NCBI RefSeq assembly: GCF_016342405.1
Contig: NZ_JAEINN010000020.1
Span: forward strand, 1-39,325
From: Maridesulfovibrio ferrireducens
Lineage (GTDB): Bacteria > Desulfobacterota > Desulfovibrionia > Desulfovibrionales > Desulfovibrionaceae
Reading direction: 5' to 3'
DNA length: 39,325 nucleotides
Of this stretch, positions 22,952 to 32,526 are shown in pieces; positions within the stretch are counted from its first letter, which is position 1; each line of letters begins with the position of its first letter. The position numbers and the translations under genes were made by a program. The notes beneath the pieces were generated by a model. That model saw nothing but the letters and a program-made list of their open reading frames with translations. It was not told the DNA's origin and made no database searches.

Positions 22952-23053
22952 ATAAACTGTTCAAATAGTGAACTAAAGTTTATAAATTCTTCTCTTTTTT
23001 CAAGTAATTTGCAAGCCTTTTCAGGTCTGATGCAATGACTTTGAACAGTTTAT
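22952..23053 (-). promoter_or_regulatory. Operator-like inverted repeats upstream of the flavin oxidoreductase
   Basis: ATAAACTGTTCAAA at 22952-22965 and TTTGAACAGTTTAT at 23040-23053 are perfect 14-base inverted copies 74 bases apart. Each also sits in its own smaller dyad: GTTCA-N5-TGAAC at 22958-22972, and GAAC-N8-GTTC beginning at 23043. Two matching dyads in a promoter region suggest paired binding sites for a dimeric repressor or activator. The regulator is not identified. Confidence 0.55.
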
Positions 23054-23166
23054 AGTTCGAGCAAAGTTTTTTCCTGTATGAGCTCTTAAGTCAAGTGTTT
23101 TTTACTTTTGAATTTATTGCAGATGATGTTGTCTGTTTCTTTTAAACTTTCAGAATGAAACATTCT

Positions 23167-24357
23167 TTAATGTATGTATTTGTCTACTATCATTTCTGCA
23201 AAGAACATGGAACTGGTAAATGCTGGAGATATTGCATTAAGTACGTGTACACTTTTGTCGTCACTTTCGATCAGGAAGTCCATTACAAGTTCGTTTCGTT
23301 TTATGTCCACAAGTTGCGGGCGGATTCCTACTTTAGGTGTACTTTCAATATCATCCGGGCTTAGTTCTTTGACTAATTCTTTTGCATCATTGAAAAAGCA
23401 ACTGAAAAAATATTTGCGAGGTTCTTCAAAGGCGATGGAACGAAATTTAGGATTTTTCATAAACAGAATCGTATCCCTTAATATAATGCTGAAAGCTTCG
23501 CTGTCCAGTCCTGCCAGTATTCCATAGTTTTCTCTGCCGAATGCGGGGATTGCAGTCGGTCCTAAGTAAACGTCTCCGATTGCACTTCTGGTGAAGTGTA
23601 TGCCTAGGAATGGATTTTTAATGTTCGGGACCGGATAGATACTGCCCCGGATCATATCCGCTTTGTCTTTTTTAAGCTTTTTGTAGATGCCTTTGAAAGG
23701 AATAAGCTGGTATCCTTCACCGAACCCGAAATGTCTGGCTACTTTGTCACTGTATGCACCGGCGGAGTTGATAAACATGCCGCAGCTTATTTCTCCTTTA
23801 TCTGTAATTATCAGATTGTTTTTTTTTGCAGTGATGAAACTTGTTCCGAGCATGAAAGTTACTTTACCGCTTTGTAATAGATCATTGTAGATAGAGTTCA
23901 TTACTGCGCGCGGATCAACTACTGCTGTGTAGTGTGAAAAAAGAGCCTGTTTACAAGTTTTAGCGTTCGGTTCTATTTGGGAGAGTTTTTCTTCTCCGAT
24001 CAGTTCTACTTTTGCGCCGTTTGCCGTAGCTCTGTCATAAAGTTCGTGCAGGGTGGGAATTTCAGATTCGTTTTTGGCAACGATAACTTTTCCGCTTTCG
24101 AGTAAAGGCAATCCTTTTTCTTTGCAGTAAGCCTTCATTTTAAAATTTCCTGAGAGACAGGATTTGGCGCGTAGGCTGCCGGGAGCATAATAGATACCGG
24201 CGTGCAGCACTCCGCTGTTACGTCCAGAGGCATGTTTGGCTACTTCAGTTTCTTTATCAATGATAAGAATATCTTTGTGTCCTCTGGATATCAGTTCTCG
24301 TGCGATTGTAAGACCGACGATACCTGCGCCGCAGATCATAATTTCAAAGGTTTTCAT
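23167..24357 (-). CDS. lhgO: LhgO-like FAD-dependent L-2-hydroxyglutarate oxidase/dehydrogenase
   Basis: This 396-residue protein of the DAO/glycine-oxidase fold carries the N-terminal FAD motif GAGIVGLTIARELISRG, then KHASGRNSGVLHAGIYYAPG, the signature of LhgO/YgaF and its relatives. Further motifs are YTAVVDPRAVMNSIYNDLL, FINSAGAYSDKVA and, near the C-terminus, VGIRPQLVD. LhgO oxidises L-2-hydroxyglutarate to 2-oxoglutarate, feeding electrons to the quinone pool. Length is normal. AAAGGAAT precedes the ATG. It starts 48 bases after the AddB-like gene on the same strand with no terminator between, so co-transcription is possible though the functions are unrelated. Confidence 0.9.
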   Translation of the reverse strand: MKTFEIMICGAGIVGLTIARELISRGHKDILIIDKETEVAKHASGRNSGVLHAGIYYAPGSLRAKSCLSGNFKMKAYCKEKGLPLLESGKVIVAKNESEIPTLHELYDRATANGAKVELIGEEKLSQIEPNAKTCKQALFSHYTAVVDPRAVMNSIYNDLLQSGKVTFMLGTSFITAKKNNLIITDKGEISCGMFINSAGAYSDKVARHFGFGEGYQLIPFKGIYKKLKKDKADMIRGSIYPVPNIKNPFLGIHFTRSAIGDVYLGPTAIPAFGRENYGILAGLDSEAFSIILRDTILFMKNPKFRSIAFEEPRKYFFSCFFNDAKELVKELSPDDIESTPKVGIRPQLVDIKRNELVMDFLIESDDKSVHVLNAISPAFTSSMFFAEMIVDKYIH

Positions 24358-24405
24358 TAGGTTATTCCTTTAACATTTATTAGGCGTGTTTCTTTTTTAT
24401 ACATT

Positions 24406-27312
24406 CTATGCTCCGCATGCTTCGCGGTATGAACACCAATTGCATTGTGCGGAGCGGATGGCTTTAAATTCAGATTCACAGATCATATTATTAATGATGA
24501 AAGTTGAAAGAGCTGGAATTTTTGTGCCTATAATATCAATTCTTTCTTCTTCATCCGTTTTGGAATCGAATAGAAATTTTTCGTGGCCGCTTTTTACAAG
24601 TTCAACAAGCGCAGCCTGACGGGGCATTACTGATGAAGTTTGATGGTCCATCAATAAATAAAGAGGAAGTTGAAGACTGTCGGCACTTGATTTTATTTTT
24701 TCTAAAAAATCGGCAGAGTCGTGATACAGACTTTGCGGGTCTTCCAGTATTGGAGTCCATATTTCTGAATTTTTCCAGAATGATTTGCGGGGCATGTGTA
24801 ACTGCCCTGTTTTATAATCAATAACGTAGCGGGAGTCGTCACGGCTATCCACTCTGTCAATTCTACCGTGAATTTGTACCGGATATTTATCAAGAGTCAG
24901 AATTGCCTGTGCGTCTGACTCCAAAGCAATAACTTTTGTTTGTCCGATATTTTTAAGAAATAAAGTGAGCCTGTTTTTACCAGCATGCTCAAGGGACTTT
25001 TTAATGTCATAGGGCAGATTGGGGTAGAGTGAATCCCGTTCCAGACGCATCATGAAAAGCTCATTCAGTTCACTGAAGTTCAAATCTTTACCGCAAATTT
25101 CATTGCCTAGATGCGGAGTCAGAAAATCTTTCAGTACTGAATGGATAAGTTCACCGAAACCAGCGCGGTCTCCGTCCAGATCAACCGTAGCGCTTTCTCT
25201 CACGTTTGACAGATAGCGGAAAAAGAACAGCTTGGGACAGGTGACATAGCAATCAATAGCTGAAGGCGAGAGCCCCTTGTGTTTAAGCATATCCTCAAGT
25301 TTTTCGGCGACAGGTTCTTTTGCTATCGGTGCGGGGATATTCAGTATTGCTCCCACTGGAAAGTTGATTGCTTTCAAAGGAAAGTTTTCGCCGGGAGTGA
25401 TTATCTTTTTAGCTTTCTGTTCAAGTTTCCAGAGAAGCTGTTCAACAAATCGGCTACGCACGCTTTTTGAATCTAGCAGGCCGGGCTGAACTCCGCTCTG
25501 ATAAAATATGCACGCTTCTTCACTGCCCATGATAAGTCGATAAAAGTTATATGTAGCAACGCTTTCCCGTTCATGCGAATCTGGAAGGTCCAGCAGATAT
25601 CTTAGCTGATCCGGCAGAAGCGGATCATAAGGATCTGTTCCGGGAATTTTTTCGTCTACAGTGTCCAGAATGAAAGTACGTTTGAAGTTAAGCAGCCTGC
25701 TTTCAAGCATACCAAGTACCTGCATGCTGGAAATAGGGTCCGGTTCAAAGGATACCCGCTGTGATGAAAGAAGCTGCCTGAATATTGAAAAGGATAAAGA
25801 TTGTCCGAAATTTTCCTCACTGATAGAGCTTTCGCGAAGTTCAGGAATAACTTCATTCATCAGACGGAACAGACATTCCGAGTCGAGCAGGTATCTCTGC
25901 CACAACGTTCCGCCGCGTAAACGGAGCATTTCCGCCATATGTTGTAAACTGTCGGCAAGTTCTTCGAGAGTTGTAATTTTTGCAAAGCCGTCAATACAAA
26001 GTCCTAGAACCTCAGCTCGCAATTCTTCTGTTGTGTCGGAATTATCAATAAGATTTCCGTTTTCATCGCTGTATACCGGAATAAATTCTTTTGGATCGGC
26101 ATAAGGTGAACCACTTCTGAGCACTGTTTCCCATTGATGAAAAATTGTTCTCAGCGGTTGTTCGTCATTAATTTCAAGCATTTTTAAGTAAGGGTGCCTG
26201 ATCAGAGCTAAAATATCTTTCCAGTAATAAGTTTTACCGTTTTTGTTTTCCTGAAGTTTTAAAATGGCTTCGAGAAGACCGTTCAAGGCGGAGCGTTTAA
26301 GCGGATAGCCCATACTGATATTTATATCATGCTCGGGCAGATGGTGCATAACGGGCAGTAAAAGCGAAGTGTCCGGCAGAACCACAGCGCATCCTTCATA
26401 TGATCCGGTGGAAAGCTCTTCACGCATGGCGCAAAGTTGTGAATGCCGATCGAATCCTTCAAAGAATTTTAGTTCGGGCAGGGCGCAACTGCCTTCGGAG
26501 ATATCGTCTGATACCGCTTCGGCTTTCCAGTTTCGCATCCAGTTACGATGTTCTTTTACTGCGAAATGTCCTTGTTCCCTTAAGGCTAGAGCCGGGTCGC
26601 TGTGCCAGATGACCCGCAAATCTAAATTATCCCAGAGATGATGGAAAAATTTATCTTCAACTCCGCTGAGACCATAAAATCCGGCAAGGTATAATTTTTT
26701 GCCTTCTAAAATGTTATCCAGCTTATCCAGATTTTGGGACAGATTGCGGTTTTCAAGTCCTGTGGTGGACCAGCCTCTTCGGTCGAGAGCTTCTACATAT
26801 TTTATAAAAATCAGTTCTATTTCTTCCAGCAGGGCGGCTGCCCAGTCGAGCACTTCACCTTGAAGCATGGACAAGTTGCGGGGTTTAACGTCCTGCCGGA
26901 GCATTTCTTCCAGTAGGGAGGCGAGCCTTGTCCCCCAAGGGAAAAACTTTTGCAGATCAACGGGTAGTTTAGATAACAGGCCGGTTGATTCCGCCCGAAG
27001 CCCTTCTATTATGTTAAAGAGCAGCCCGACTTGATCAAGTTTGCCGATTTTGCGTGGGAAAGTTCCCGTAAGTTTCGGCATGAGTGAACTTACAAAGTCT
27101 GAAAAAGAGTAAATCTCAGGCAGAATGCAAGGTTTCGGAAGATCATCCGAAGCGGCAAGAGCTTTCTTTAAATATCTGGCTGGTCGGTGATGCGGAACAA
27201 TAACAATTGTATTGCTTAAATCTCCGTCAGATTCATCTATTAAGATAGAACTGAAATTTTCGATGAAATCTTTTTTCCACGAAATAACGGTGAAAGGTGA
27301 GCGGGTGGTCAT
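24406..27312 (-). CDS. addB: AddB-like PD-(D/E)XK nuclease with Fe-S cysteines
   Basis: This 968-residue protein is encoded right after an AddA-like gene with an ATGA start/stop overlap. The C-terminal nuclease domain shows GRIDRVD and VIDYKTG (D832, K834). One Cys pair, CYVTC, precedes the domain, and the C-terminus has QCNWCSYREAC (C957, C960, C966). Together these match the four-Cys Fe-S staple of AddB nucleases. The N-terminal half should be an inactivated helicase; where AddB normally has a Walker A P-loop this one has NTIVIVPHHRPARYLKKAL, so no ATP site is evident. With AddA it would process double-strand DNA ends for RecA-dependent repair. It could also be named a general PD-(D/E)XK family protein. 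Confidence 0.87.
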   Translation of the reverse strand: MTTRSPFTVISWKKDFIENFSSILIDESDGDLSNTIVIVPHHRPARYLKKALAASDDLPKPCILPEIYSFSDFVSSLMPKLTGTFPRKIGKLDQVGLLFNIIEGLRAESTGLLSKLPVDLQKFFPWGTRLASLLEEMLRQDVKPRNLSMLQGEVLDWAAALLEEIELIFIKYVEALDRRGWSTTGLENRNLSQNLDKLDNILEGKKLYLAGFYGLSGVEDKFFHHLWDNLDLRVIWHSDPALALREQGHFAVKEHRNWMRNWKAEAVSDDISEGSCALPELKFFEGFDRHSQLCAMREELSTGSYEGCAVVLPDTSLLLPVMHHLPEHDINISMGYPLKRSALNGLLEAILKLQENKNGKTYYWKDILALIRHPYLKMLEINDEQPLRTIFHQWETVLRSGSPYADPKEFIPVYSDENGNLIDNSDTTEELRAEVLGLCIDGFAKITTLEELADSLQHMAEMLRLRGGTLWQRYLLDSECLFRLMNEVIPELRESSISEENFGQSLSFSIFRQLLSSQRVSFEPDPISSMQVLGMLESRLLNFKRTFILDTVDEKIPGTDPYDPLLPDQLRYLLDLPDSHERESVATYNFYRLIMGSEEACIFYQSGVQPGLLDSKSVRSRFVEQLLWKLEQKAKKIITPGENFPLKAINFPVGAILNIPAPIAKEPVAEKLEDMLKHKGLSPSAIDCYVTCPKLFFFRYLSNVRESATVDLDGDRAGFGELIHSVLKDFLTPHLGNEICGKDLNFSELNELFMMRLERDSLYPNLPYDIKKSLEHAGKNRLTLFLKNIGQTKVIALESDAQAILTLDKYPVQIHGRIDRVDSRDDSRYVIDYKTGQLHMPRKSFWKNSEIWTPILEDPQSLYHDSADFLEKIKSSADSLQLPLYLLMDHQTSSVMPRQAALVELVKSGHEKFLFDSKTDEEERIDIIGTKIPALSTFIINNMICESEFKAIRSAQCNWCSYREACGA

Positions 27313-30300
27313 ATCGTAACCTCCCGTGTGAACTTTTCATCAAGGTAGACAAGGAGTCCCCGCAATTCTTTTTGATTTCCGTACATTTCTTTCAGCAACC
27401 TTAAATATCTTTTAACTTGTTTTTCATTTTCAGGAGACGGAGAGCCTGTTTTGTATTCAACCACCAAAGCATGGTTTTCTTCGAGTAGAAGTAAATCCGC
27501 GCGGTGTGTTTCACCTTTGCGGTCCATAATGGCGACTTCCGGTCTTCCTCGTTCAATGGCGGCGCGCACATCTTCAACGGATATTGCCCAGCTTGTCATG
27601 CTTGCAACTTCGGGAATTATTTTTTCGCGTTCATCGGCAATGGCGGGAAATTGTGCAAATGCCGCTTCGGTGCTTCGTAAGCTGTCCGCTTCATTGTCGC
27701 CAGTGAGGATAAGATTTTCCATAGCCTTATGTGCAAGTTCGCCACGCATACGGGCATCGTAGGAATAGTCTTCTAAATTATGGCGGTAAACTCTAAGTCT
27801 TGGAAGCCATGCCATAAGTTCCGGCGATTGCAGTTCAGAATATTTTGAATCGCTCACAGGATCTGTGCCTGTCTGGTTGAGGTCTTCCTGTTCAGAATTA
27901 TTTTCCTGTGGAGATTCGTTTGCTGTTGATAAAGATTCAACCTTTACAGGAGCGGTTCCGTGTTCCAGCAGTCCCAGATCATTAAAACGCCCTTCAAGTA
28001 TTGTTTCAATGGCGGAAAGGGCCGGAGTTACGCTTTTAACTTTTTCAGACGGCAGGAATCCATATAGTTCATCTCCTGCTCTGGTCCATGCAACATATAA
28101 TAAGTTGAGTTGTTCAGTGAACATGCGGGTGCGGTTTTCGTAATAAGTATCGCCCAGAGCGCTGCTCATGGGGGTCAGCAGAATTTTACCGTCCACTTCA
28201 ATGTCGGTGAACGTGGTATCTGATCCTGATACCGCCCAGTTGTGAAAGGGAACGATAATTACTGGGAATTCAAGTCCCTTTGACTTGTGGATGGTCATGA
28301 TACGTACAGCATTGACTGATTCAGGGAGAGGCACTTTTTCTTCTGCGGATGATATTTCCCAGAAATCGAGGAAAGCGGCGAGTGATGTGCCGCGTTTTTC
28401 TTCCGCAAGGTGAACGACTTCCAGAAATCTGCGAATATAAAGTTCGTCCTGCGGGCTGTTTTCTATGATTTGGAAGCGTGAAATCATCTCGCTTGCAAGA
28501 TCGTAAGGAGTCATCAGGCCGGATTTGCGCAAAAATGGCGAAATGTGATAATTCCAGAAGTCAGGGAATTTTTCTGAGAAACGGCGGTAGAGCGGGCCTT
28601 TATCTCTTGATCCCAGCCAATTGACGATTTCTTCATTAGAGATAGCCGAAATGCGTTGGAAAACTTCCTTCCCGCAAATAAATTCCAGAAAAGCAAGATC
28701 ATCTTGCGGATAATCGAGAAATTTAAGCAGTGATACAATCTGCCGCACAACTGGATGACGGTCGAGCTGAAGGCTGTTTTCAGTAATCACCGGAATTGCT
28801 TTTTCCACCAGCCAGTCACAGACAAGCTGGGCATGTCCGTTGGAGCGGACAAGTACGCATATGTCTTTGTATTCTCTGCGTGGGCAAAGGTTATCCATAA
28901 GTATGTTGAAATTACGTTTTGTTTCAGCTTCTATTTCTGACGAAGTTTCAGCAAAAAGTTTTAGCAGTTTAACATATCCACCTTCGCGGGGCTGATCGGG
29001 CGGAAGTTGTTGCGAGGCTCCTTCAAAGGATGAAACAATTTTTTCTGCAAGTTCTGTCTGTTGATCTTCCGGTCCGTTCGGATAAAGAATTTCTGCTAAA
29101 TCTGTTGCAACGTCGTAATCGGCAAGAGCGTCAAAGAAAGAGTTGTTGAACTCGATAACTTTTTCAAGGCTGCGCCAGTTGTAATCAAGGTGTCCGGGGG
29201 TAAACTCTGAGAGTGCGGCAAGTTCCGGTTCGTCTGCTATTTCATCAAAAAGCTCAGATCTTCCGCCTCGCCAACTGTAAATAGCCTGTTTAACGTCGCC
29301 CACATAGAACAGACTGCCGTTTTTGGATAAACATTCGACAGCGAGCGGGATCATTGCGTTCCATTGCGCAAGACTCGTATCCTGAAATTCGTCAACAAGC
29401 AGGTGATGCAATCTCGATCCCATGCGGCAGAATGCATCCGGCAGGGCTTCACCATTTTGCAAAACATATGATGCTACCCGTGGGAGTGATGAACTGAGCA
29501 GCATTCCGTGAAGGGATTGATATTCAATGATGTCATCACGAATTTCTTCGACAATTCTTACGAACGGGGCAAGTGCATATGCTCCGCGTAAAATCATGGC
29601 TTGGTCGCGGTAAAGTGTGTGTTCTTTTTTCAGATCTTCGTAAATTTTTTCATGGAACGAGTTTATATCGCCTTTGGATTTTTTATTTACGCAATCCACA
29701 AAGCTTTCTTTTGAGAGCATTGTAGATTCTTTAGGTTCTCCCATAAAATCAAGAGATGCTGCGTGGGCCAGATATTTAAGAAGATGGCTTGAGGCGGCGA
29801 TGCTTTCATTCTCTATTAATGAAGACATGGTAGAAACGGCCTTCATAAATTTATCAAAATGGGATTGAAGCAGTCCGGCTATTTCTTCCTGATCGGTAAG
29901 CCTTTCGCCTGGACATTCAAGAACGTGTTCAAGAATCCTGATCAGTCTGAACCGCATCTGTTCAGCCAGCCAGAACCCTTGTTTGTTTTCTTTGATAACA
30001 AGGCTTTCAACCGCATCATCCATCAATTTTTTGCGATATTCGTCACCTTCTTCACAGTGGGTCAGAAATTTATTGAAGTTCGGTTCAAAAAGGGTGGCAG
30101 GGTCGAAAAGTAGTTCAAACTCGGGACTTAATCCCAGCTCAAGGGCAAAAATGCGGACCAGCAGATTCAGCAGACTGTCGATGGTTCGGATGTTGAGCCT
30201 GTTGTAACGCTGCAAAATGGGCATCAGCTGTCTCTTGGCCGCACCGGGAGTCCAGTCACTACCGAGCCCGTCACCTTCTATGTCCAGCGCTCTGTTCTTT

Positions 30301-30512
30301 AAGGAGCGCACGACCCTTTCTTTCATTTCAGCGGCGGCTTTATTGGTGAAGGTTACAGCCATTATTTCCGGCCAGCAGTACCCTTTGGCCTGCGATGATT
30401 TGCAGACGGGAATTGAATCTTCTTCCTGTGATCCGGCAAGAAGAGATAAAAAGCGTGCGGTAAGTTCGTAGGTTTTACCTGATCCGGCGGAAGCTTTAAC
30501 CTGTTTGAGCAT
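27309..30512 (-). CDS. addA: AddA-like UvrD/Rep helicase-exonuclease
   Basis: This 1067-residue superfamily 1 helicase has Walker A ASAGSGKT (7-14), AVTFTNKAAAEMKER, the Walker B region LLVDEFQDTSLAQW, DVKQAIYSWRGG, TIHKSKGLEFPVII and NLLYVAWTRAGDELYG. The C-terminal PD-(D/E)XK nuclease domain is intact: D1006 in HRADLLL, E1019 and K1021 in EYKTG. This is the AddA/RecB arrangement of helicase plus nuclease. It acts on broken double-strand DNA ends with the AddB-like partner, whose gene overlaps its stop. AAAAGG lies upstream of the ATG. An EamA-type transporter gene precedes it by 25 bases on the same strand. Confidence 0.93.
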   Translation of the reverse strand: MLKQVKASAGSGKTYELTARFLSLLAGSQEEDSIPVCKSSQAKGYCWPEIMAVTFTNKAAAEMKERVVRSLKNRALDIEGDGLGSDWTPGAAKRQLMPILQRYNRLNIRTIDSLLNLLVRIFALELGLSPEFELLFDPATLFEPNFNKFLTHCEEGDEYRKKLMDDAVESLVIKENKQGFWLAEQMRFRLIRILEHVLECPGERLTDQEEIAGLLQSHFDKFMKAVSTMSSLIENESIAASSHLLKYLAHAASLDFMGEPKESTMLSKESFVDCVNKKSKGDINSFHEKIYEDLKKEHTLYRDQAMILRGAYALAPFVRIVEEIRDDIIEYQSLHGMLLSSSLPRVASYVLQNGEALPDAFCRMGSRLHHLLVDEFQDTSLAQWNAMIPLAVECLSKNGSLFYVGDVKQAIYSWRGGRSELFDEIADEPELAALSEFTPGHLDYNWRSLEKVIEFNNSFFDALADYDVATDLAEILYPNGPEDQQTELAEKIVSSFEGASQQLPPDQPREGGYVKLLKLFAETSSEIEAETKRNFNILMDNLCPRREYKDICVLVRSNGHAQLVCDWLVEKAIPVITENSLQLDRHPVVRQIVSLLKFLDYPQDDLAFLEFICGKEVFQRISAISNEEIVNWLGSRDKGPLYRRFSEKFPDFWNYHISPFLRKSGLMTPYDLASEMISRFQIIENSPQDELYIRRFLEVVHLAEEKRGTSLAAFLDFWEISSAEEKVPLPESVNAVRIMTIHKSKGLEFPVIIVPFHNWAVSGSDTTFTDIEVDGKILLTPMSSALGDTYYENRTRMFTEQLNLLYVAWTRAGDELYGFLPSEKVKSVTPALSAIETILEGRFNDLGLLEHGTAPVKVESLSTANESPQENNSEQEDLNQTGTDPVSDSKYSELQSPELMAWLPRLRVYRHNLEDYSYDARMRGELAHKAMENLILTGDNEADSLRSTEAAFAQFPAIADEREKIIPEVASMTSWAISVEDVRAAIERGRPEVAIMDRKGETHRADLLLLEENHALVVEYKTGSPSPENEKQVKRYLRLLKEMYGNQKELRGLLVYLDEKFTREVTI

Positions 30513-30537
30513 TATGAGAACCTTTTAAGCTGTTGAG

Positions 30538-31440
30538 TTATATTGTCTCAGTTTGCTGGTTTAGCACGCGGGACGTAATTTTTCCTTCCATAATAATAAT
30601 AAGTACGGCTGAAACGATAAGCATACTTCCGAGATATCCGGTCCAGTCGAAACTTTCATCCCACCACCACCAAGCGAGTATGGCGGCCATTACCGGCTCA
30701 ATTGTCGCAATGACGGCCGCATTTGTAGCCTCAAGCCACCGCATACCTGCATAATAAAGGGTGTATGACACGTAGGTACAAATTACCGCAAGTGTGATAA
30801 TACATATCCAGGAAGTGGGCGTTTTGTGGTGAAATTCGAAAAAGGGAAGCAGCCCTGCCGCTCCGATTGGAAGAGCGTATAGAAAAATAGTCGGAGTTGT
30901 ATAGCGGGAGAAAAATGTTTTGCCGAAAATGAAATAGAGTGCATAGGCAAACCCGGATGTCAGGCCGCACATAAGGCCGAACCATGTGAAGGTTAATTCT
31001 TTTCCGGTTCCGAAAATTTGAGGCCCGAGTGATACGCAGACAACTCCGATAATTGTCATGGAAAGGGCGCATAATTTAATCGGTCCCATTTTTTCGCCGA
31101 GGAAAAGCCATGACATGAATGCAACCCATGCCGGGGCCGTATAAAGAAGAACCGAAGCAAGAGCGGCGCCGACTCCTTGCACCGCAAGCTGATAAGAACC
31201 GTAAAAAACGGTAACTCCGACTATCCCGAAGCATACTACAAATGGTATATCTTTGGTGGCAATTTTGAATGCGCGTATACGGTATGCATGGACAGCGAAA
31301 AGTATCCATGCGAAGAGAGCTCTCCAGAATGCGTTTTCCAGCGGGGGAATTCCTTGTTCAAGCGGGAATTTTGAAACAGGCCCGATGAGGCTCCACATGA
31401 CTGCAGCTATAAGTATTAGTATGCACCCTCTTAAGTTCAC
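30538..31440 (-). CDS. EamA/DMT-family transporter
   Basis: This 300-residue membrane protein has ten hydrophobic segments in two repeats of five, the EamA (DUF6) duplication. Typical family marks are the opening GCILILIAAVMWSLIGPVSK, the N-repeat end YTAPAWVAFMSWLFLGEKMG and the C-repeat end ATIEPVMAAILAWWWWDES. Members export amino acids or other small metabolites, and the substrate cannot be told from sequence. The start is GTG at 31440 with GAGGG upstream. It is the first gene of the minus-strand run that continues into addA and addB. Confidence 0.88.
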   Translation of the reverse strand: MNLRGCILILIAAVMWSLIGPVSKFPLEQGIPPLENAFWRALFAWILFAVHAYRIRAFKIATKDIPFVVCFGIVGVTVFYGSYQLAVQGVGAALASVLLYTAPAWVAFMSWLFLGEKMGPIKLCALSMTIIGVVCVSLGPQIFGTGKELTFTWFGLMCGLTSGFAYALYFIFGKTFFSRYTTPTIFLYALPIGAAGLLPFFEFHHKTPTSWICIITLAVICTYVSYTLYYAGMRWLEATNAAVIATIEPVMAAILAWWWWDESFDWTGYLGSMLIVSAVLIIIMEGKITSRVLNQQTETI

Positions 31441-31593
31441 GTGTGGCCCTCTAATGTTCTGGTTTGATATTAAAAAATAGTAGTTTTATTTTAAATTTTA
31501 TAGTTGGATTGAGTTTCAAAGTTGTATGCTCTTTCCCTCGCATCGTCAAAGACCTATCGCAGGATAGAGGCGTAAAACGTCAGGAGATTAATT

Positions 31594-32439
31594 GTGGATA
31601 ATAAGAATTTAAAAGAATGTTCAAAGGTAGTTGCAACGGAAAGTGATGAAGGGTTGCGGCTTGATAAATTTTTGATTGTGTTACTTCCCGAAACAGGTTT
31701 GCGCCAGCGCAGAAGAATTGTTGAAAATGGTCTGGTTACTGTAAATGGACGGAGCGCAAAACCCAGTCTTAAAATGTTTACGGGCGCAGAAGTCGTACTG
31801 TTTGAAAGAACCGACGCGACCAGCACCGAAGATATTCTGCCGCATCTTTCTATCATCACGGAGACTGACGACTATGCCGCAGTCTTTAAACCTGCTGGAA
31901 TGCACTCAGCTTCGATTGCAGGAAGTATGGAAAGCTCCGCGCAGGATTGTCTTGATGAACTTTTCATGGAGAAAACACCGATTCTGGTCAACAGACTGGA
32001 TCATTCAACCTCTGGAATCTTGCTGGTAGCATTCGGGCATGAACAGGCCCGGTTGTTTAAAGAGTATGAAGAGGAAGGAAAAGTCGAGAAAGAATATTTC
32101 GCCAGAGTTGTCGGAAATCCTGATTCTGAGTTTGTTGTCAAAAAAGAATTGGATACGGATTCACGTACTGTAACTAAAGTGCTGAGCGAAGATGCAGAAA
32201 GACTCCGCTGGAGTTATGCTGATCGCGTTGCAGATCTCGGTAACGGCATTACGCTTGTGAAAGTCAGGATTGCAAAGGGCGCGCGCCATCAAATAAGAGC
32301 GCATCTTGCATACGCAGGATTCCCGATTGTAGGTGATACTGTTTACGGTACAGCATCCGCTGACGGCAAAATGTATCTGCACAATCACCTTATTTCTTTT
32401 AAAGGTTTCAAGGCCGAGTGCGAACCTGATTGGGATTAA
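31594..32439 (+). CDS. RluA-family RNA pseudouridine synthase
   Basis: This 281-residue protein starts at GTG behind CAGGAG. Residues about 17-75 form an S4 RNA-binding domain (LRLDKFLIVLLPETGLRQRR, GLVTVNGRSAKPS). The synthase domain carries the catalytic Asp in VNRLDHSTSGILLVA and the C-terminal GARHQIRAHLAYAGFPIVGD motif. The enzyme isomerises uridine to pseudouridine in rRNA or tRNA; the target site cannot be read. The N-terminal S4 domain suggests an RluC/RluD-like rRNA enzyme, but the protein is a little short. It ends facing ftsY across a shared terminator. Confidence 0.9.
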   Translation: MDNKNLKECSKVVATESDEGLRLDKFLIVLLPETGLRQRRRIVENGLVTVNGRSAKPSLKMFTGAEVVLFERTDATSTEDILPHLSIITETDDYAAVFKPAGMHSASIAGSMESSAQDCLDELFMEKTPILVNRLDHSTSGILLVAFGHEQARLFKEYEEEGKVEKEYFARVVGNPDSEFVVKKELDTDSRTVTKVLSEDAERLRWSYADRVADLGNGITLVKVRIAKGARHQIRAHLAYAGFPIVGDTVYGTASADGKMYLHNHLISFKGFKAECEPDWD

Positions 32440-32466
32440 GTTAAACAGTTTTTATTATAAAAGAGA

Positions 32467-32504
32467 AAGTCCCCTTGGAGCTGTGTGCTTCAAGGGGACT
32501 TTTG
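32467..32504. terminator. Terminator between rluA-type gene and ftsY
   Basis: AAGTCCCCTTG at 32468-32478 pairs with CAAGGGGACTT at about 32491-32501 and a T run follows. It serves the pseudouridine synthase gene and probably also ftsY from the other side. Confidence 0.85.
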
Positions 32505-32526
32505 TTCTTTTCGTATATCCAATCTT

